Shown here: positions 25,465-33,711 of the stretch, one piece after another
Position numbering within the stretch: position 1 is the stretch's first letter
Layout of the letters: each line of letters opens with the position of its first letter
Origin: an uncultured Lachnospiraceae bacterium
GTDB lineage: Bacteria > Bacillota > Clostridia > Lachnospirales > Lachnospiraceae
Assembly: GCA_902779395.1 (NCBI GenBank)
Contig: CACZBK010000005.1
Span: forward strand, 1-64,000
DNA length: 64,000 nt
Reading direction: 5' to 3'
The notes under the pieces: model-generated
Told to the model about the DNA's origin: nothing
The model's database searches: none
What the model saw: the letters and a program-made list of their open reading frames with translations, nothing else
Made by a program: the position numbers and the translations under genes

Positions 25465-26779
25465 TATCATTATCCCCGAATGTCAGCCTGCTGTAATACT
25501 CCAAAATACACTGTCTCATAAGTATCAACGCCGATGCCACAGCGCTGTCACGGACCTTAGCGCGGTTTCCGCTGAAGTGATAATCTTTAACCGTGACCTG
25601 CCCGCATACGTTAACACCGATATATACAAGACCGACCGGCTTCTCCGGAGTGCCCCCGTCCGGACCGGCTATACCGGATACGGCTACTGCCACATCAGCC
25701 TTGGAATAAAATGCGGCTCCCTCAGCCATTTCCTTGACTACCTGGGCACTTACAGCCCCGTATTTTTCAAGGCTCTTACGCTTTACGCCGATTATCTTTC
25801 TCTTTGCCTTATTACTGTATGTAATATAGCCGGATTTAAATATCTCGGAAACTCCCGGCACATTGATAAGCCTTCCTGCGATCAGACCTCCGGTACACGA
25901 TTCCGCTGTAGTTACCGTCAGTTCATTTGCCAGAAGGAGCTCAACCACCGCCTGCTCAAGACTGGTCTCCTCCTGCGTGGTATATACGCTGTCCCCCAGC
26001 CTGTTCTTTATTTCCTTAACGACAGGCTTAACCAGCTTTTTTGCACTCTTTTCATCCTCGGCACTTGCTGTTACACGAAGATGTACCTCACCGGTCTTGG
26101 CATAAGGCGCTACGGTAACTTCACTTTTACTGCTGATAAGATCATCCAGAAGCTCAGCCACCTCGCTCTCTGCCCTTCCGCAGACCTTTACCATAGCCGA
26201 ATATATGACCTGTCCGGTATATTTCTGAAGTATTCCCTCAACCTGGGATTCCCACATGGCTGTAAGCTCTGAAGGCGGTCCCGGAAGCATCAGTATCATA
26301 GGTGCATTTTTTGCAGTCTTTCCGAAACGTGCAGCTTCCTTCCCGCTCAAACTGATAAGAACTCCCGGTGCCAGGCCGTTATTATTGTCTATAATACGTG
26401 CTCCCTCGGGTATCATTGCCTGGCGTTTATTATTCGCACTCATCTTCTTGCCGCGGCGGTCAAAATAGAGCTTTATATTTTTCAGGCTCGTCTCATCAAT
26501 GCTCATCTTCCGTCCAAGCATCCCCGATACCACTTCTTTTGTTATATCATCCTGCGTGGGCCCCAGGCCGCCGCTGATGACCAGAAGATCCGACCTGCAA
26601 AGAGCAGCGCTTACACATTCCTTAATACGATCGGCATTATCTCCCACTACAGTCTGGTAGTAGGACGAGATCCCGAGTTTCGCATATTGGGCTGCCAGAT
26701 ATGCCGCATTGGTATTAATGATATTCCCAAGCAGTATCTCCGTGCCTATGCATAATGTTTCAGCCGTCATTATGATCAC
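25457..26779 (-). CDS. cinA: CinA family protein
   Basis: 440 residues with both parts of the full-length family: an N-terminal MoaB/COG1058 domain (~1-165, with GGLGPTQDDITKE) and a C-terminal nicotinamide-nucleotide amidase domain (~280-430, with TTAESCTGGLIAGRL and AVSGIAGPDGGTPEKPVG). The C-terminal enzyme deamidates NMN for NAD recycling, and the N-terminal domain acts on ADP-ribose in relatives. It overlaps pgsA by 20 bases. In many Firmicutes cinA precedes recA; here recA is 15 kb away. Confidence 0.95.
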   Translation of the reverse strand: MIIMTAETLCIGTEILLGNIINTNAAYLAAQYAKLGISSYYQTVVGDNADRIKECVSAALCRSDLLVISGGLGPTQDDITKEVVSGMLGRKMSIDETSLKNIKLYFDRRGKKMSANNKRQAMIPEGARIIDNNNGLAPGVLISLSGKEAARFGKTAKNAPMILMLPGPPSELTAMWESQVEGILQKYTGQVIYSAMVKVCGRAESEVAELLDDLISSKSEVTVAPYAKTGEVHLRVTASAEDEKSAKKLVKPVVKEIKNRLGDSVYTTQEETSLEQAVVELLLANELTVTTAESCTGGLIAGRLINVPGVSEIFKSGYITYSNKAKRKIIGVKRKSLEKYGAVSAQVVKEMAEGAAFYSKADVAVAVSGIAGPDGGTPEKPVGLVYIGVNVCGQVTVKDYHFSGNRAKVRDSAVASALILMRQCILEYYSRLTFGDNDNE

Positions 26780-27314
26780 CTTCCTTTAAAACATCGCGGT
26801 TTTTGATAAGATAATCCAACAGGGATATTATGGTCAGCGCCAGTGAGATATACATAAGCGCCAAAGTCACATAGTAAAGTGCTTCGATATTTACGGTCAT
26901 GAATATAACCATGAACATCGTAAACGCTGTCTTAAACTTTCCCCACCATCCGGCAGCTATCACTCTGCCCTGCTCCACGGCTACGAGCCTGAAGCCGCTG
27001 ATAACAAATTCCCTGGCGATGATAATGACCACGACCCAGGACGGCATACGATCAAGCTCTACAAAACATATCATCGCAGAACACACCAGAAGCTTATCTG
27101 CCAGGGGATCCATGAACTTTCCGAAATTGGTTATAAGCTTATACTTCCTGGCAATATAGCCATCCAGGAAATCCGTCAGTGACGCAGCAACAAAAATGGC
27201 GAGGGCTATCCATTTGGAGGCGCCTCCCGCCACATCCGTCATCAGGAAAAAAATATAAAAAGGTATAAGTAAAACTCTTAATATAGTCAGTTTATTTGGA
27301 AGATTCATCTTCAC
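26760..27314 (-). CDS. pgsA: CDP-diacylglycerol-glycerol-3-phosphate 3-phosphatidyltransferase
   Basis: Membrane enzyme of 184 residues that makes phosphatidylglycerol phosphate. The CDP-alcohol phosphotransferase motif D-x2-DG-x2-AR-x8-G-x3-D-x3-D is present: TDFLDGYIARKYK followed by FGKFMDPLADKLL. Several hydrophobic helices flank it. It overlaps rimO by 4 bases (ATGA), which implies translational coupling. Confidence 0.95.
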   Translation of the reverse strand: MKMNLPNKLTILRVLLIPFYIFFLMTDVAGGASKWIALAIFVAASLTDFLDGYIARKYKLITNFGKFMDPLADKLLVCSAMICFVELDRMPSWVVVIIIAREFVISGFRLVAVEQGRVIAAGWWGKFKTAFTMFMVIFMTVNIEALYYVTLALMYISLALTIISLLDYLIKNRDVLKEGDHNDG

Positions 27315-28645
27315 TCCGCTATCTCTCCGATCAGGTCATATTCTTCGCTGCCGTTTATCTTAACTTTCACTATGGAACCGCTCATATATTCGTGACCGGT
27401 ATCAACGAATACATATCCGTCCACTTCCGGTGCATCACGGTAACTGCGTAATACCAGCACCTGTTCTTCAGGAATACTGCCCTCAACGATACACTCAAGC
27501 ACTTTTCCCTTAAGAGCGGCAGCCTGCTCAAATGCTATCTCCTGCTGCAGGGCCATGATCTCATCCCTGCGTGCATTTTTTACTTCTTCATCTATCTGCC
27601 CGGGCATGCCCGCAGCCGGTGTATCCTCTTCAGGAGAATAGGCAAATACTCCCAAGCGGTCAAATCCCATCTCCTTGACAAAATCCTTTAATGCCTGTGC
27701 CTCTTCGTCAGTCTCAGAAGGAAAGCCGCTTATCAGCGTGGTCCTGATACATATATCGGGGATACGCTCCATCAGCCTCCCTATCACCTTTTTAAGTCCG
27801 TCTTTTGTGGCGGCACGCCCCATCAGCTTAAGTATGCGATCCTCACTGTGCTGTATGGGCATATCCAGATAATGACATACCTTAGGCTCAGTCGCGATAG
27901 TCTCTATCAGCTCATCGTCAAGCTCTTCCGGATAACAGTATAATATGCGTATCCACTTAAGATCCTCTATCCTGCAAAGCTCTTTTATCAGCGTACTTAA
28001 GGATTTTTTCCCATACAGATCGATACCGTAGCGGGTGGTTTCCTGTGCGACAAGTATCAGCTCCCTTACGCCTCCGTCAGCCAGCGTTTTGGCTTCCTCA
28101 AGAAGCACTTCCATCGGAACGCTCCTGTAATGGCCTCTGAAAGATGGTATCGCACAATAAGTACAGCGTTTATCACAGCCTTCCGCTATCTTAAGATGTG
28201 CATAATGCCCGCCGGTAGATAATATACGTTTCTTCCCATACACCGCCCTTGACATATCTTCGAGGCAGTCTTTCGGTGACCTGTCAAGACATGACTTAAG
28301 CACTTCTGCTATATGATCAAAAGATGCCGTTCCTACTATGGCATCAACCTCAGGTATCTCCTCATGGATCTCTTTAGCATAACGCTGAGCCAGACAGCCC
28401 GTTGCGATGAGCGCACGGCATCTGCCTTCTTCTTTTAATCTGCCGTAATCTATGAGGCAGTCGATGCTCTCCTGCTTCGCATCCATAATAAAACAGCAGG
28501 TGTTTACGATCACTGCTTCCGCCTGTGACTCATCATCGGTGAGCTCATAGCCCGCCTCAGCCAGAAGTCCCAGCATCATCTCCGCATCCACCAGATTCTT
28601 ATCACATCCGAGTGAACGCAGCAGCACCTTAACCTGCCGTTCCAT
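27311..28645 (-). CDS. rimO: Ribosomal protein S12 methylthiotransferase
   Basis: Radical SAM methylthiotransferase, 444 residues, that modifies an aspartate of ribosomal protein S12. The N-terminal UPF0004 domain has three cluster cysteines (Cys14, Cys50, Cys84). The radical SAM CxxxCxxC is CDKRCTYC at 157-164, and a TRAM domain ends the protein. The first block SLGCDKNLVDAE favours RimO over MiaB. It starts 8 bases after rpoZ. Confidence 0.95.
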   Translation of the reverse strand: MERQVKVLLRSLGCDKNLVDAEMMLGLLAEAGYELTDDESQAEAVIVNTCCFIMDAKQESIDCLIDYGRLKEEGRCRALIATGCLAQRYAKEIHEEIPEVDAIVGTASFDHIAEVLKSCLDRSPKDCLEDMSRAVYGKKRILSTGGHYAHLKIAEGCDKRCTYCAIPSFRGHYRSVPMEVLLEEAKTLADGGVRELILVAQETTRYGIDLYGKKSLSTLIKELCRIEDLKWIRILYCYPEELDDELIETIATEPKVCHYLDMPIQHSEDRILKLMGRAATKDGLKKVIGRLMERIPDICIRTTLISGFPSETDEEAQALKDFVKEMGFDRLGVFAYSPEEDTPAAGMPGQIDEEVKNARRDEIMALQQEIAFEQAAALKGKVLECIVEGSIPEEQVLVLRSYRDAPEVDGYVFVDTGHEYMSGSIVKVKINGSEEYDLIGEIAE

Positions 28646-28653
28646 AAATCTTT

Positions 28654-28926
28654 TTACTCCTCAGAGCCCAGTATACGTATCTTTGAACCGTACAGCTCTT
28701 CCACTGCCATGGAAAGGGGCTTCTTGCTCTTTCCGTCTTTAGCAACAGAACTTACCAGAGGTATATCTCCTGCAACGATCTGTCTGGCTCTTTTAGCCGT
28801 GGCCATAACGATAGAATAACGTGAGTTAACTACTGCGTTTTCACTGCTCTCCTCTGTATCGTCCTGACCTATCTTTCTCTGATTTACCACTTCCATCAGA
28901 TCCGTGTATGAAGGCTGAAGCATCAT
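28654..28926 (-). CDS. rpoZ: RNA polymerase omega subunit
   Basis: 90 residues. The omega core is clear: MLQPSYTDLMEVV at the N-terminus and NSRYSIVMATAKRARQIVAG in the middle, followed by KPLSMAVEELY. It helps assembly of RNA polymerase. It lies between gmk and rimO in the operon, the common Firmicutes order. Confidence 0.93.
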   Translation of the reverse strand: MMLQPSYTDLMEVVNQRKIGQDDTEESSENAVVNSRYSIVMATAKRARQIVAGDIPLVSSVAKDGKSKKPLSMAVEELYGSKIRILGSEE

Positions 28927-28955
28927 AGTTATTTCCCTCCCTAAATATAAATAAA

Positions 28956-29591
28956 TTAATTTTTTTCCTCTGCCATCTTATCAAGCGCGTCGTTGATCGA
29001 CTTCATGAGTGCCGCGTTACGCGAAGGCCTTGCGTGCGCTGCGGTTATTATCGCATGGGCGTCGCTTATAGCCTTATCGACCGTATCATTTACCAATATA
29101 TAATCGTATTCGCCCATACCGTCGGCTTCCTGTGCAGCCCTGTCCATACGCTGCTTTACGACCTCGGGCGTCTCAGTCCCCCTGCCCAGAAGCCTCTCTT
29201 TTAATATCTGCGCACTGGGCGGTGTTACAAATATAAGAAGCGCCGTCGGGAATATCTTTCTTATCTGAAGCGCTCCCTGGATCTCGATCTCCAGGATCAC
29301 ATCTTTTCCTTTTGAGAGCTGTTCTTCCACATATGCTTTAGGGGTTCCGTAAAAATTATCACAGTACTGTGCATACTCTATAAGGCCGCCGGCAGCTATG
29401 GTCTCCTCAAATTTATGCTTGTCAACAAAGAAATATGCCTTACCGTCTTCCTCTCCGGGCCGCGGTTTACGCGTGGTCATGGATACCGAAAGCGCGTAAT
29501 CGTCATATCTTTCCATGAGACCTTTGACTACAGTCCCTTTTCCTGCACCGGCGAAGCCGGATATCACTACCAGAATACCTTCACGCTCCAT
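28956..29591 (-). CDS. gmk: Guanylate kinase
   Basis: Phosphorylates GMP to GDP. From ATG 29591 it has 211 residues, with P-loop SGFAGAGKGT at 11-20, the GMP-binding block TTRKPRPGEEDGKAYFF, and DVILEIEIQGALQIRK. The chosen start has AGGAGG 6 bases upstream. Longer frames up to 29633 would overlap remA and are not needed. It sits 13 bases after remA, a widely conserved pair. Confidence 0.95.
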   Translation of the reverse strand: MEREGILVVISGFAGAGKGTVVKGLMERYDDYALSVSMTTRKPRPGEEDGKAYFFVDKHKFEETIAAGGLIEYAQYCDNFYGTPKAYVEEQLSKGKDVILEIEIQGALQIRKIFPTALLIFVTPPSAQILKERLLGRGTETPEVVKQRMDRAAQEADGMGEYDYILVNDTVDKAISDAHAIITAAHARPSRNAALMKSINDALDKMAEEKN

Positions 29592-29604
29592 TTGATCCCT
29601 CCTG

Positions 29605-29871
29605 CTACTCATCAGCATCTTCCGCTGTTTCACCGGGCCTCTCTGCCCTGCCGAAAATCGTCTCGGGAAGCAGCGCGGAAAGTACGATCTGCTGTCCTTC
29701 CATTACTATGACCGACTTGGTCTTCCTGCCCTGGGTTGCATCCACAACGGTATTCGCCTCTCTTGCGTGAGACACCAGACGCTTAATGGGCGCAGCATCG
29801 GGATGAACTATGGCCACTATCTTATCTTCATTGACCACGTTCCCGAAACCGATATGTATCAGTTTTGACAT
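29605..29871 (-). CDS. remA: RemA family DNA-binding regulator (DUF370)
   Basis: 88 residues. The sequence from SKLIHIGFGNVVNEDKIVAI to TVVDATQGRKTKSVIV matches RemA/DUF370. In Bacillus, RemA activates biofilm matrix and osmoprotection genes by binding DNA as ring-shaped oligomers. Here it sits 3 bases after yicC and before gmk, as in many Firmicutes. Its targets in this organism are unknown, but the polysaccharide genes nearby are reasonable candidates. Confidence 0.92.
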   Translation of the reverse strand: MSKLIHIGFGNVVNEDKIVAIVHPDAAPIKRLVSHAREANTVVDATQGRKTKSVIVMEGQQIVLSALLPETIFGRAERPGETAEDADE

Positions 29872-29873
29872 CT

Positions 29874-30752
29874 CTACTCCAGATTCTGAACCTGTTCCCT
29901 GATCTTTTCGATCATGGTCTTTAATTCTATAGCCGCATCAGCAACACTTAAGTCACTGGATTTTGACAACGTGGTATTGGCTTCCCTGTTCATCTCCTGT
30001 GCAAGGAAATCCAGCTTCCTGCCTACCGCTCCGCCTTTTACAAGTTCATTCTTCATCGCGGTGATATGGCTCTTTAACCTGACCATCTCTTCATCCACGC
30101 AGATCTTATCCGCATAGATGGTTGCTTCCGTCACGATACGGTTCTCATCAATGGCATTATCCGCAAGCACTTCGAGAAGCTTTGCATGCAGCCTTTCACG
30201 ATATTCGCCTATCAGCTGCGGCATACGCTCTTCTATCACAGCCTGTGCATCCTTCATTATATCAAGTTTTTCCAGAAGATCCTGCTTAAGGAGTTCGCCC
30301 TCATGCTCACGGCTGGCCTTAAATGCCTCCGCAGCAGCCCTTAACGCCTGCTCCAGATCCTGCCATATCTCGGCTTCATCGCCTTCTTCCTGCTCCATAG
30401 TGAAGACTTCCGGAAAACGTGCCAGCGTGGATGCTCTTGTTTCGGGTTCCAGACCAAACTCTTCCGCCATCTCTTTTAAATACGTAAGATAGCCTTTAGC
30501 CAGCTCCCTGTTATATTTCAGACTCAGGCGCTCCTCGCCCAGTTCCTCACAGCTTATATATATATCTGTCTTTCCGCGCTCGATATACTCTCTTATGATA
30601 TTACGGATCTTTGATTCAAACACATTAAAACTGCGCGGCATCTTTATGGACAGATCCAGATAACGGTGGTTTACCGCTTTGATCTCCACGCTTATCCTGC
30701 GCTCATGTGCCTCAAGTTCATATCGGCCGAAGCCGGTCATACTCCTTATCAT
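29874..30752 (-). CDS. yicC: YicC/YloC family endoribonuclease
   Basis: 292 residues from ATG 30752, which has GGGGG a few bases upstream; ATG 30764 is too close to the site. N-terminal MIRSMTGFGRYE, AVNHRYLDL and C-terminal GRKLDFLAQEMNREANT-type segments identify the family, whose E. coli member takes part in RNA decay. It is the first gene of the operon yicC-remA-gmk-rpoZ-rimO-pgsA-cinA-rfbF-licD-tagD, driven by a near-consensus promoter. Confidence 0.95.
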   Translation of the reverse strand: MIRSMTGFGRYELEAHERRISVEIKAVNHRYLDLSIKMPRSFNVFESKIRNIIREYIERGKTDIYISCEELGEERLSLKYNRELAKGYLTYLKEMAEEFGLEPETRASTLARFPEVFTMEQEEGDEAEIWQDLEQALRAAAEAFKASREHEGELLKQDLLEKLDIMKDAQAVIEERMPQLIGEYRERLHAKLLEVLADNAIDENRIVTEATIYADKICVDEEMVRLKSHITAMKNELVKGGAVGRKLDFLAQEMNREANTTLSKSSDLSVADAAIELKTMIEKIREQVQNLE

Positions 30753-30788
30753 TTCAACCCCCATGTGTTATCTAAACATACAAAGCCA

Positions 30789-30817
30789 ATTATAATTCAT
30801 AAGCCCTGACACGTCAA
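30789..30817 (-). promoter_or_regulatory. Promoter of yicC operon
   Basis: Minus-strand -35 TTGACG (30812-30817), 17-base spacer, -10 TATAAT (30789-30794), 36 bases before the yicC start. Confidence 0.85.
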
Positions 30818-30834
30818 GTTAAAGAAGGTGCCTG

Positions 30835-31842
30835 CTATTCCTCCCATGTAAGGCGTCCTGTCAGTTCAAGGATCTCTGCCAGCTCATAGGTCGTGGTCCC
30901 GCAGTCGATCTTGTTTACGCGTCCGCCCACGGGAGTGCATTCCTGCGGAAGATACCATTCGTTCACCAGGCTGGGATAGTCTTCTATATTAATTGTAGCG
31001 GAGAAAGGGCCATAAGCGTATGACATCAGCATATCGGAATCAAAGAATATGAGCAGTGCCTTATCATCCATGCCCCATACAAGTTCACCGCCTTCAGCCA
31101 TGCTCTCTATCCTGTCCCTGATAGTTCTTTCCTGTTCATCATCAAATTCATAATCCTCCCCCAGGGCTTCTCCGATCAGATTGTCCCAGATGATACCGCT
31201 CAGCTTTTCCGGATCGCTTTCAGTTATGACATCCGAAAATTCAAGCTTCTTTCCATCCTGCGGGTCAAAGCATGTACAGCTGCTCCACATCGTAGGATGC
31301 GGTCCGTTATACATTGCATAATAGCCTGTACGGTAACAGAGCATTCTCTCATCTGCCCGCAGTACGTATACATCGGCTTCGCAGCAATTTGCGGAAAATC
31401 TGATACCATCATCCATCTCATATGCCCATTCGTATGAATCTGCAAATTCAGTCAGAGCATTCTCATATATCCTCTGATTCTCATAATCCAGTTCTCTCGC
31501 AAGATCCGGCCATTGGTCTTTTGATGTATCACTTAATTCCAGCTGCTGATATACGGTATCTGCATAAGGGAACTCATAATCTCCATTTTTTCCCCTGTCT
31601 TCAGCCTCAAGCCTATAGTCCCTGATCGTGATCTCCATATCCTCATATACTATTTCAGGCGGCTCAACGATCACAGTGGGGTCGGCCGGTATCTCCGTAG
31701 GCGCAGAAACAGGAGCAGCTGTGGGCTCCTTCTCTTCCTCTGCCGCATAAGGTCCGCGGCCCTGCTGCGGACTGTAAGAAGTGCAGGCAGTCAATGCGGC
31801 CGCAGCCATGATCCCTGTCAAAACCAGTTTTCTGTAATTCAT
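30835..31842 (-). CDS. Lipoprotein with DUF3298-like domain
   Basis: 335 residues from ATG 31842 (GAGG upstream). A lipoprotein signal peptide ends in LTAC with Cys20. A Pro/Glu/Ala-rich linker (~30-70) is followed by a folded part with NGPHPTMWSSCTCFDPQDGKKLEFSDV and LLIFFDSDMLMSYAYGP, the pattern of DUF4163/DUF3298 proteins such as the RsiV sensor domain. RsiV binds lysozyme; no sigma factor gene is next to this one, so that role is not assumed. A small gene of unknown function lies immediately upstream in the same operon. Confidence 0.8.
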   Translation of the reverse strand: MNYRKLVLTGIMAAAALTACTSYSPQQGRGPYAAEEEKEPTAAPVSAPTEIPADPTVIVEPPEIVYEDMEITIRDYRLEAEDRGKNGDYEFPYADTVYQQLELSDTSKDQWPDLARELDYENQRIYENALTEFADSYEWAYEMDDGIRFSANCCEADVYVLRADERMLCYRTGYYAMYNGPHPTMWSSCTCFDPQDGKKLEFSDVITESDPEKLSGIIWDNLIGEALGEDYEFDDEQERTIRDRIESMAEGGELVWGMDDKALLIFFDSDMLMSYAYGPFSATINIEDYPSLVNEWYLPQECTPVGGRVNKIDCGTTTYELAEILELTGRLTWEE

Positions 31843-31866
31843 TTCTGTTTCCTCACACAATATGTT

Positions 31867-32163
31867 TTATTCTTCATCCTGCTCCAGGCCGTAATAAAGG
31901 AGCTCGTTGTATCTTGCATTAGCCTCTTCCGCCGCTTTCTTATCACGCCAGTTATCTATATCGCTCCGTATAGCCAGCATCTCATCCACCACCAGCTCTA
32001 TCTTATGAGGCTTAACATTAGCAAGATAAGCCTCCATACGTTTCATCGCTTTGGGACTGCCCAGATTCTTTGCTATCTCATCTCCGAGTTCCTTTGGGAA
32101 ACCCAGTTCCGTTATGCTTCGCACCAGCGAATCCTTTGCCCAAGTCCATTCAGATCTTTCCAC
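31867..32163 (-). CDS. Hypothetical protein, 98 aa
   Basis: Not recognised. A GTG start with GGAG 7 bases upstream is the only good start. The product is helical and charged, with an acidic C-terminus (YYGLEQDEE) and no membrane segment or signal peptide. It ends 24 bases before the DUF3298 lipoprotein start, so the two are likely cotranscribed. Confidence 0.65.
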   Translation of the reverse strand: MERSEWTWAKDSLVRSITELGFPKELGDEIAKNLGSPKAMKRMEAYLANVKPHKIELVVDEMLAIRSDIDNWRDKKAAEEANARYNELLYYGLEQDEE

Positions 32164-32292
32164 TATAAATCTCCGTTAAATCTGTTATATAAGACTATCG
32201 CCGTCAATTATACCATAGCAGCAGGCTCCTTGGAAACTATTCCTGCCGGCATCACAAAAAACAGTAAAGCTGAAATGTATGATCCGGGCATG

Positions 32293-32327
32293 AAAAAACC
32301 CCTCAAAGCCTATGCTTTAAGGGGTTT
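32293..32327 (-). terminator. Terminator of tRNA-Thr/tRNA-Pro operon
   Basis: AAACCCCT-x-AAAGC (32296-32309) pairs with GCTTT-x-AGGGGTTT (32314-32327), with a CTAT loop. The minus-strand RNA ends in a T-run. It lies 8 bases after tRNA-Pro. Confidence 0.88.
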
Positions 32328-32334
32328 CCTTCAG

Positions 32335-32409
32335 TCGAGGTGACTGGATTCGAACCAGCGGCCCCCGCGTCCCTAACACGGTGCTCTAGCCAAACTGAGC
32401 CACACCTCG
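32335..32409 (-). tRNA. tRNA-Pro (anticodon AGG)
   Basis: Acceptor CGAGGTG/CACCTCG with discriminator A at 32335, anticodon stem CCGTG/CGCGG with loop TTAGGGA, anticodon AGG (32374-32372), and T loop GTTCGAATC. No CCA is encoded. It is downstream of tRNA-Thr in one transcript. Confidence 0.93.
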
Positions 32410-32416
32410 AAGTGAA

Positions 32417-32489
32417 AGCTGCCTAGCAGATTTGAACTGCCGACCTCATCCTTACCAAGGATGCGCGCTACCAGCTGCGCCAAGGCAGC
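32417..32489 (-). tRNA. tRNA-Thr (anticodon GGT)
   Basis: Acceptor GCTGCCT/AGGCAGC, anticodon stem CATCC/GGATG with loop TTGGTAA giving GGT (32456-32454), and T loop GTTCAAATC. First tRNA of the pair, with a promoter just upstream. CCA is not encoded. Confidence 0.93.
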
Positions 32490-32507
32490 ATCAATCACCG
32501 AAAACAG

Positions 32508-32536
32508 ATGATATCAAAAATAGCAGCAGCTGTCAA
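32508..32536 (-). promoter_or_regulatory. Promoter of tRNA pair
   Basis: Minus-strand -35 TTGACA (32531-32536), 17-base spacer, -10 TATCAT (32508-32513), 19 bases before tRNA-Thr. Confidence 0.85.
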
Positions 32537-32544
32537 GTACAATT

Positions 32545-32859
32545 TTAATATTTATTTTTACTCTTATTTCCCAGCATCCTTACATCCTGATCCGTAAGCT
32601 GTAATTCCTCAAACACTGCCAGTGCATCATCCATCTGAGCAGAATTGATACAGAATATAAGTCTGGGATGCTCTCTCATAAACACACGCGAAAAGAAACT
32701 CGGCTCCTGCCAGCGCAGGAAATAAGACACACGGGCATACTGAAGCGCCGCTTCTATCTTATGACGTATCTCTTCCACCTTGCGTGCACGCGGCGCGATG
32801 ATCTCGCATAAGTCGATCTCGTTATTCACTTTTACGCGGGTCATCATGTTATCTATCAA
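32545..32859 (-). CDS. Hypothetical protein, 104 aa
   Basis: Not recognised. Starts with TTG at 32859 preceded by GGGAG at 7 bases; the ATG pair at 32847/32844 is an alternative. The product looks like a small soluble alpha/beta protein with a basic N-terminal half and no signal or membrane segment. It lies between sfp-like and tRNA genes on the same strand. Confidence 0.55.
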   Translation of the reverse strand: MIDNMMTRVKVNNEIDLCEIIAPRARKVEEIRHKIEAALQYARVSYFLRWQEPSFFSRVFMREHPRLIFCINSAQMDDALAVFEELQLTDQDVRMLGNKSKNKY

Positions 32860-32985
32860 AACTCTTTCTCCCGTTTCAACGCAGTATCCTTAACCTGACC
32901 AGACTATGATACCACTAAGTTCCGTAAATAGCAAATCATTAATAAGCGCAGGATACTCCGGGCTGCGCCCGCCGAAAACCGGAGT

Positions 32986-33645
32986 TTAAGACTCCGTATC
33001 TTCCGGGAGTATGCCTTCTATAACCGCAGCACTGTATCCTTCGGGCGCTTCAAGTATCTCCGCCCTTATGCGGCTGTTATCCTCGGTAAACTCAAAGACC
33101 GCGAAGCCGCCTTCCAGCACAGGAGTAAAATCCAGCTCATCCAGCCCCTGGGACAGTCCTCCTCCCGTATACTTTACATAGCTTTCTTTAAGACACCAAA
33201 GCGCATAAAAATCCCTTGTATACTCCACTCCGGATATCTTTGCAAGATGATCTGCCTCCGCCGGATGAAAAAAACGTCTGGCTATATCTGCTTTTATCTC
33301 ACGATGCTGCTGGATATCAACTCCTACCGGAGCATCGGAAATACCGCACATCGCCATATCGCCGGAATGTGCCAGCGAGAAATGCACATCGGGAAGATCC
33401 GGGAAATAAGGTCTGCCCTTCTCATCCTTCTCAACCTTATAGATCCCTGCCGGTGCATTTTCACCCAGATGTTCCCTGGCGCCGTGCTGGAGAAGAAGTC
33501 CGGCTGTCAGCGACTGTGCACGTTTAGTCTTATCCGCCATACGGGTAGCGTCATGTCTTCTTTCTTCATCCACGCCATCCAAAGCCTCTCTTGCATTCTT
33601 GTCATCCTTAAGAAGCCCGATATTTGCAATATAGATATCCGCCAT
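32986..33645 (-). CDS. 4'-phosphopantetheinyl transferase, Sfp type
   Basis: Activates carrier proteins by transferring phosphopantetheine from CoA. The 219-residue protein has the Sfp motifs in order: VHFSLAHSG (87-95), GVDIQ (108-112, metal site) and WCLKESYVK (Trp150, Lys153, Glu154, Lys158). Its length and two-fold architecture mark the Sfp/Gsp type rather than AcpS. No NRPS or PKS gene is in the window, so its target could be a fatty-acid carrier protein or a carrier elsewhere. GGAGGGG precedes the start. Confidence 0.92.
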   Translation of the reverse strand: MADIYIANIGLLKDDKNAREALDGVDEERRHDATRMADKTKRAQSLTAGLLLQHGAREHLGENAPAGIYKVEKDEKGRPYFPDLPDVHFSLAHSGDMAMCGISDAPVGVDIQQHREIKADIARRFFHPAEADHLAKISGVEYTRDFYALWCLKESYVKYTGGGLSQGLDELDFTPVLEGGFAVFEFTEDNSRIRAEILEAPEGYSAAVIEGILPEDTES

Positions 33646-33711
33646 ATTAACCCCTCCTGTATACTGATAAGATCCTCAGACGTCTTCAGAACAGCACTTA
33701 TAGCCAGCTTA

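Noticed and set aside
32931..32985. GC-rich hairpin (ACTCCGG/CCGGAGT) after the Sfp gene as a terminator
   Set aside because: The stem is plausible but no T-run follows on either strand, so it was not called.
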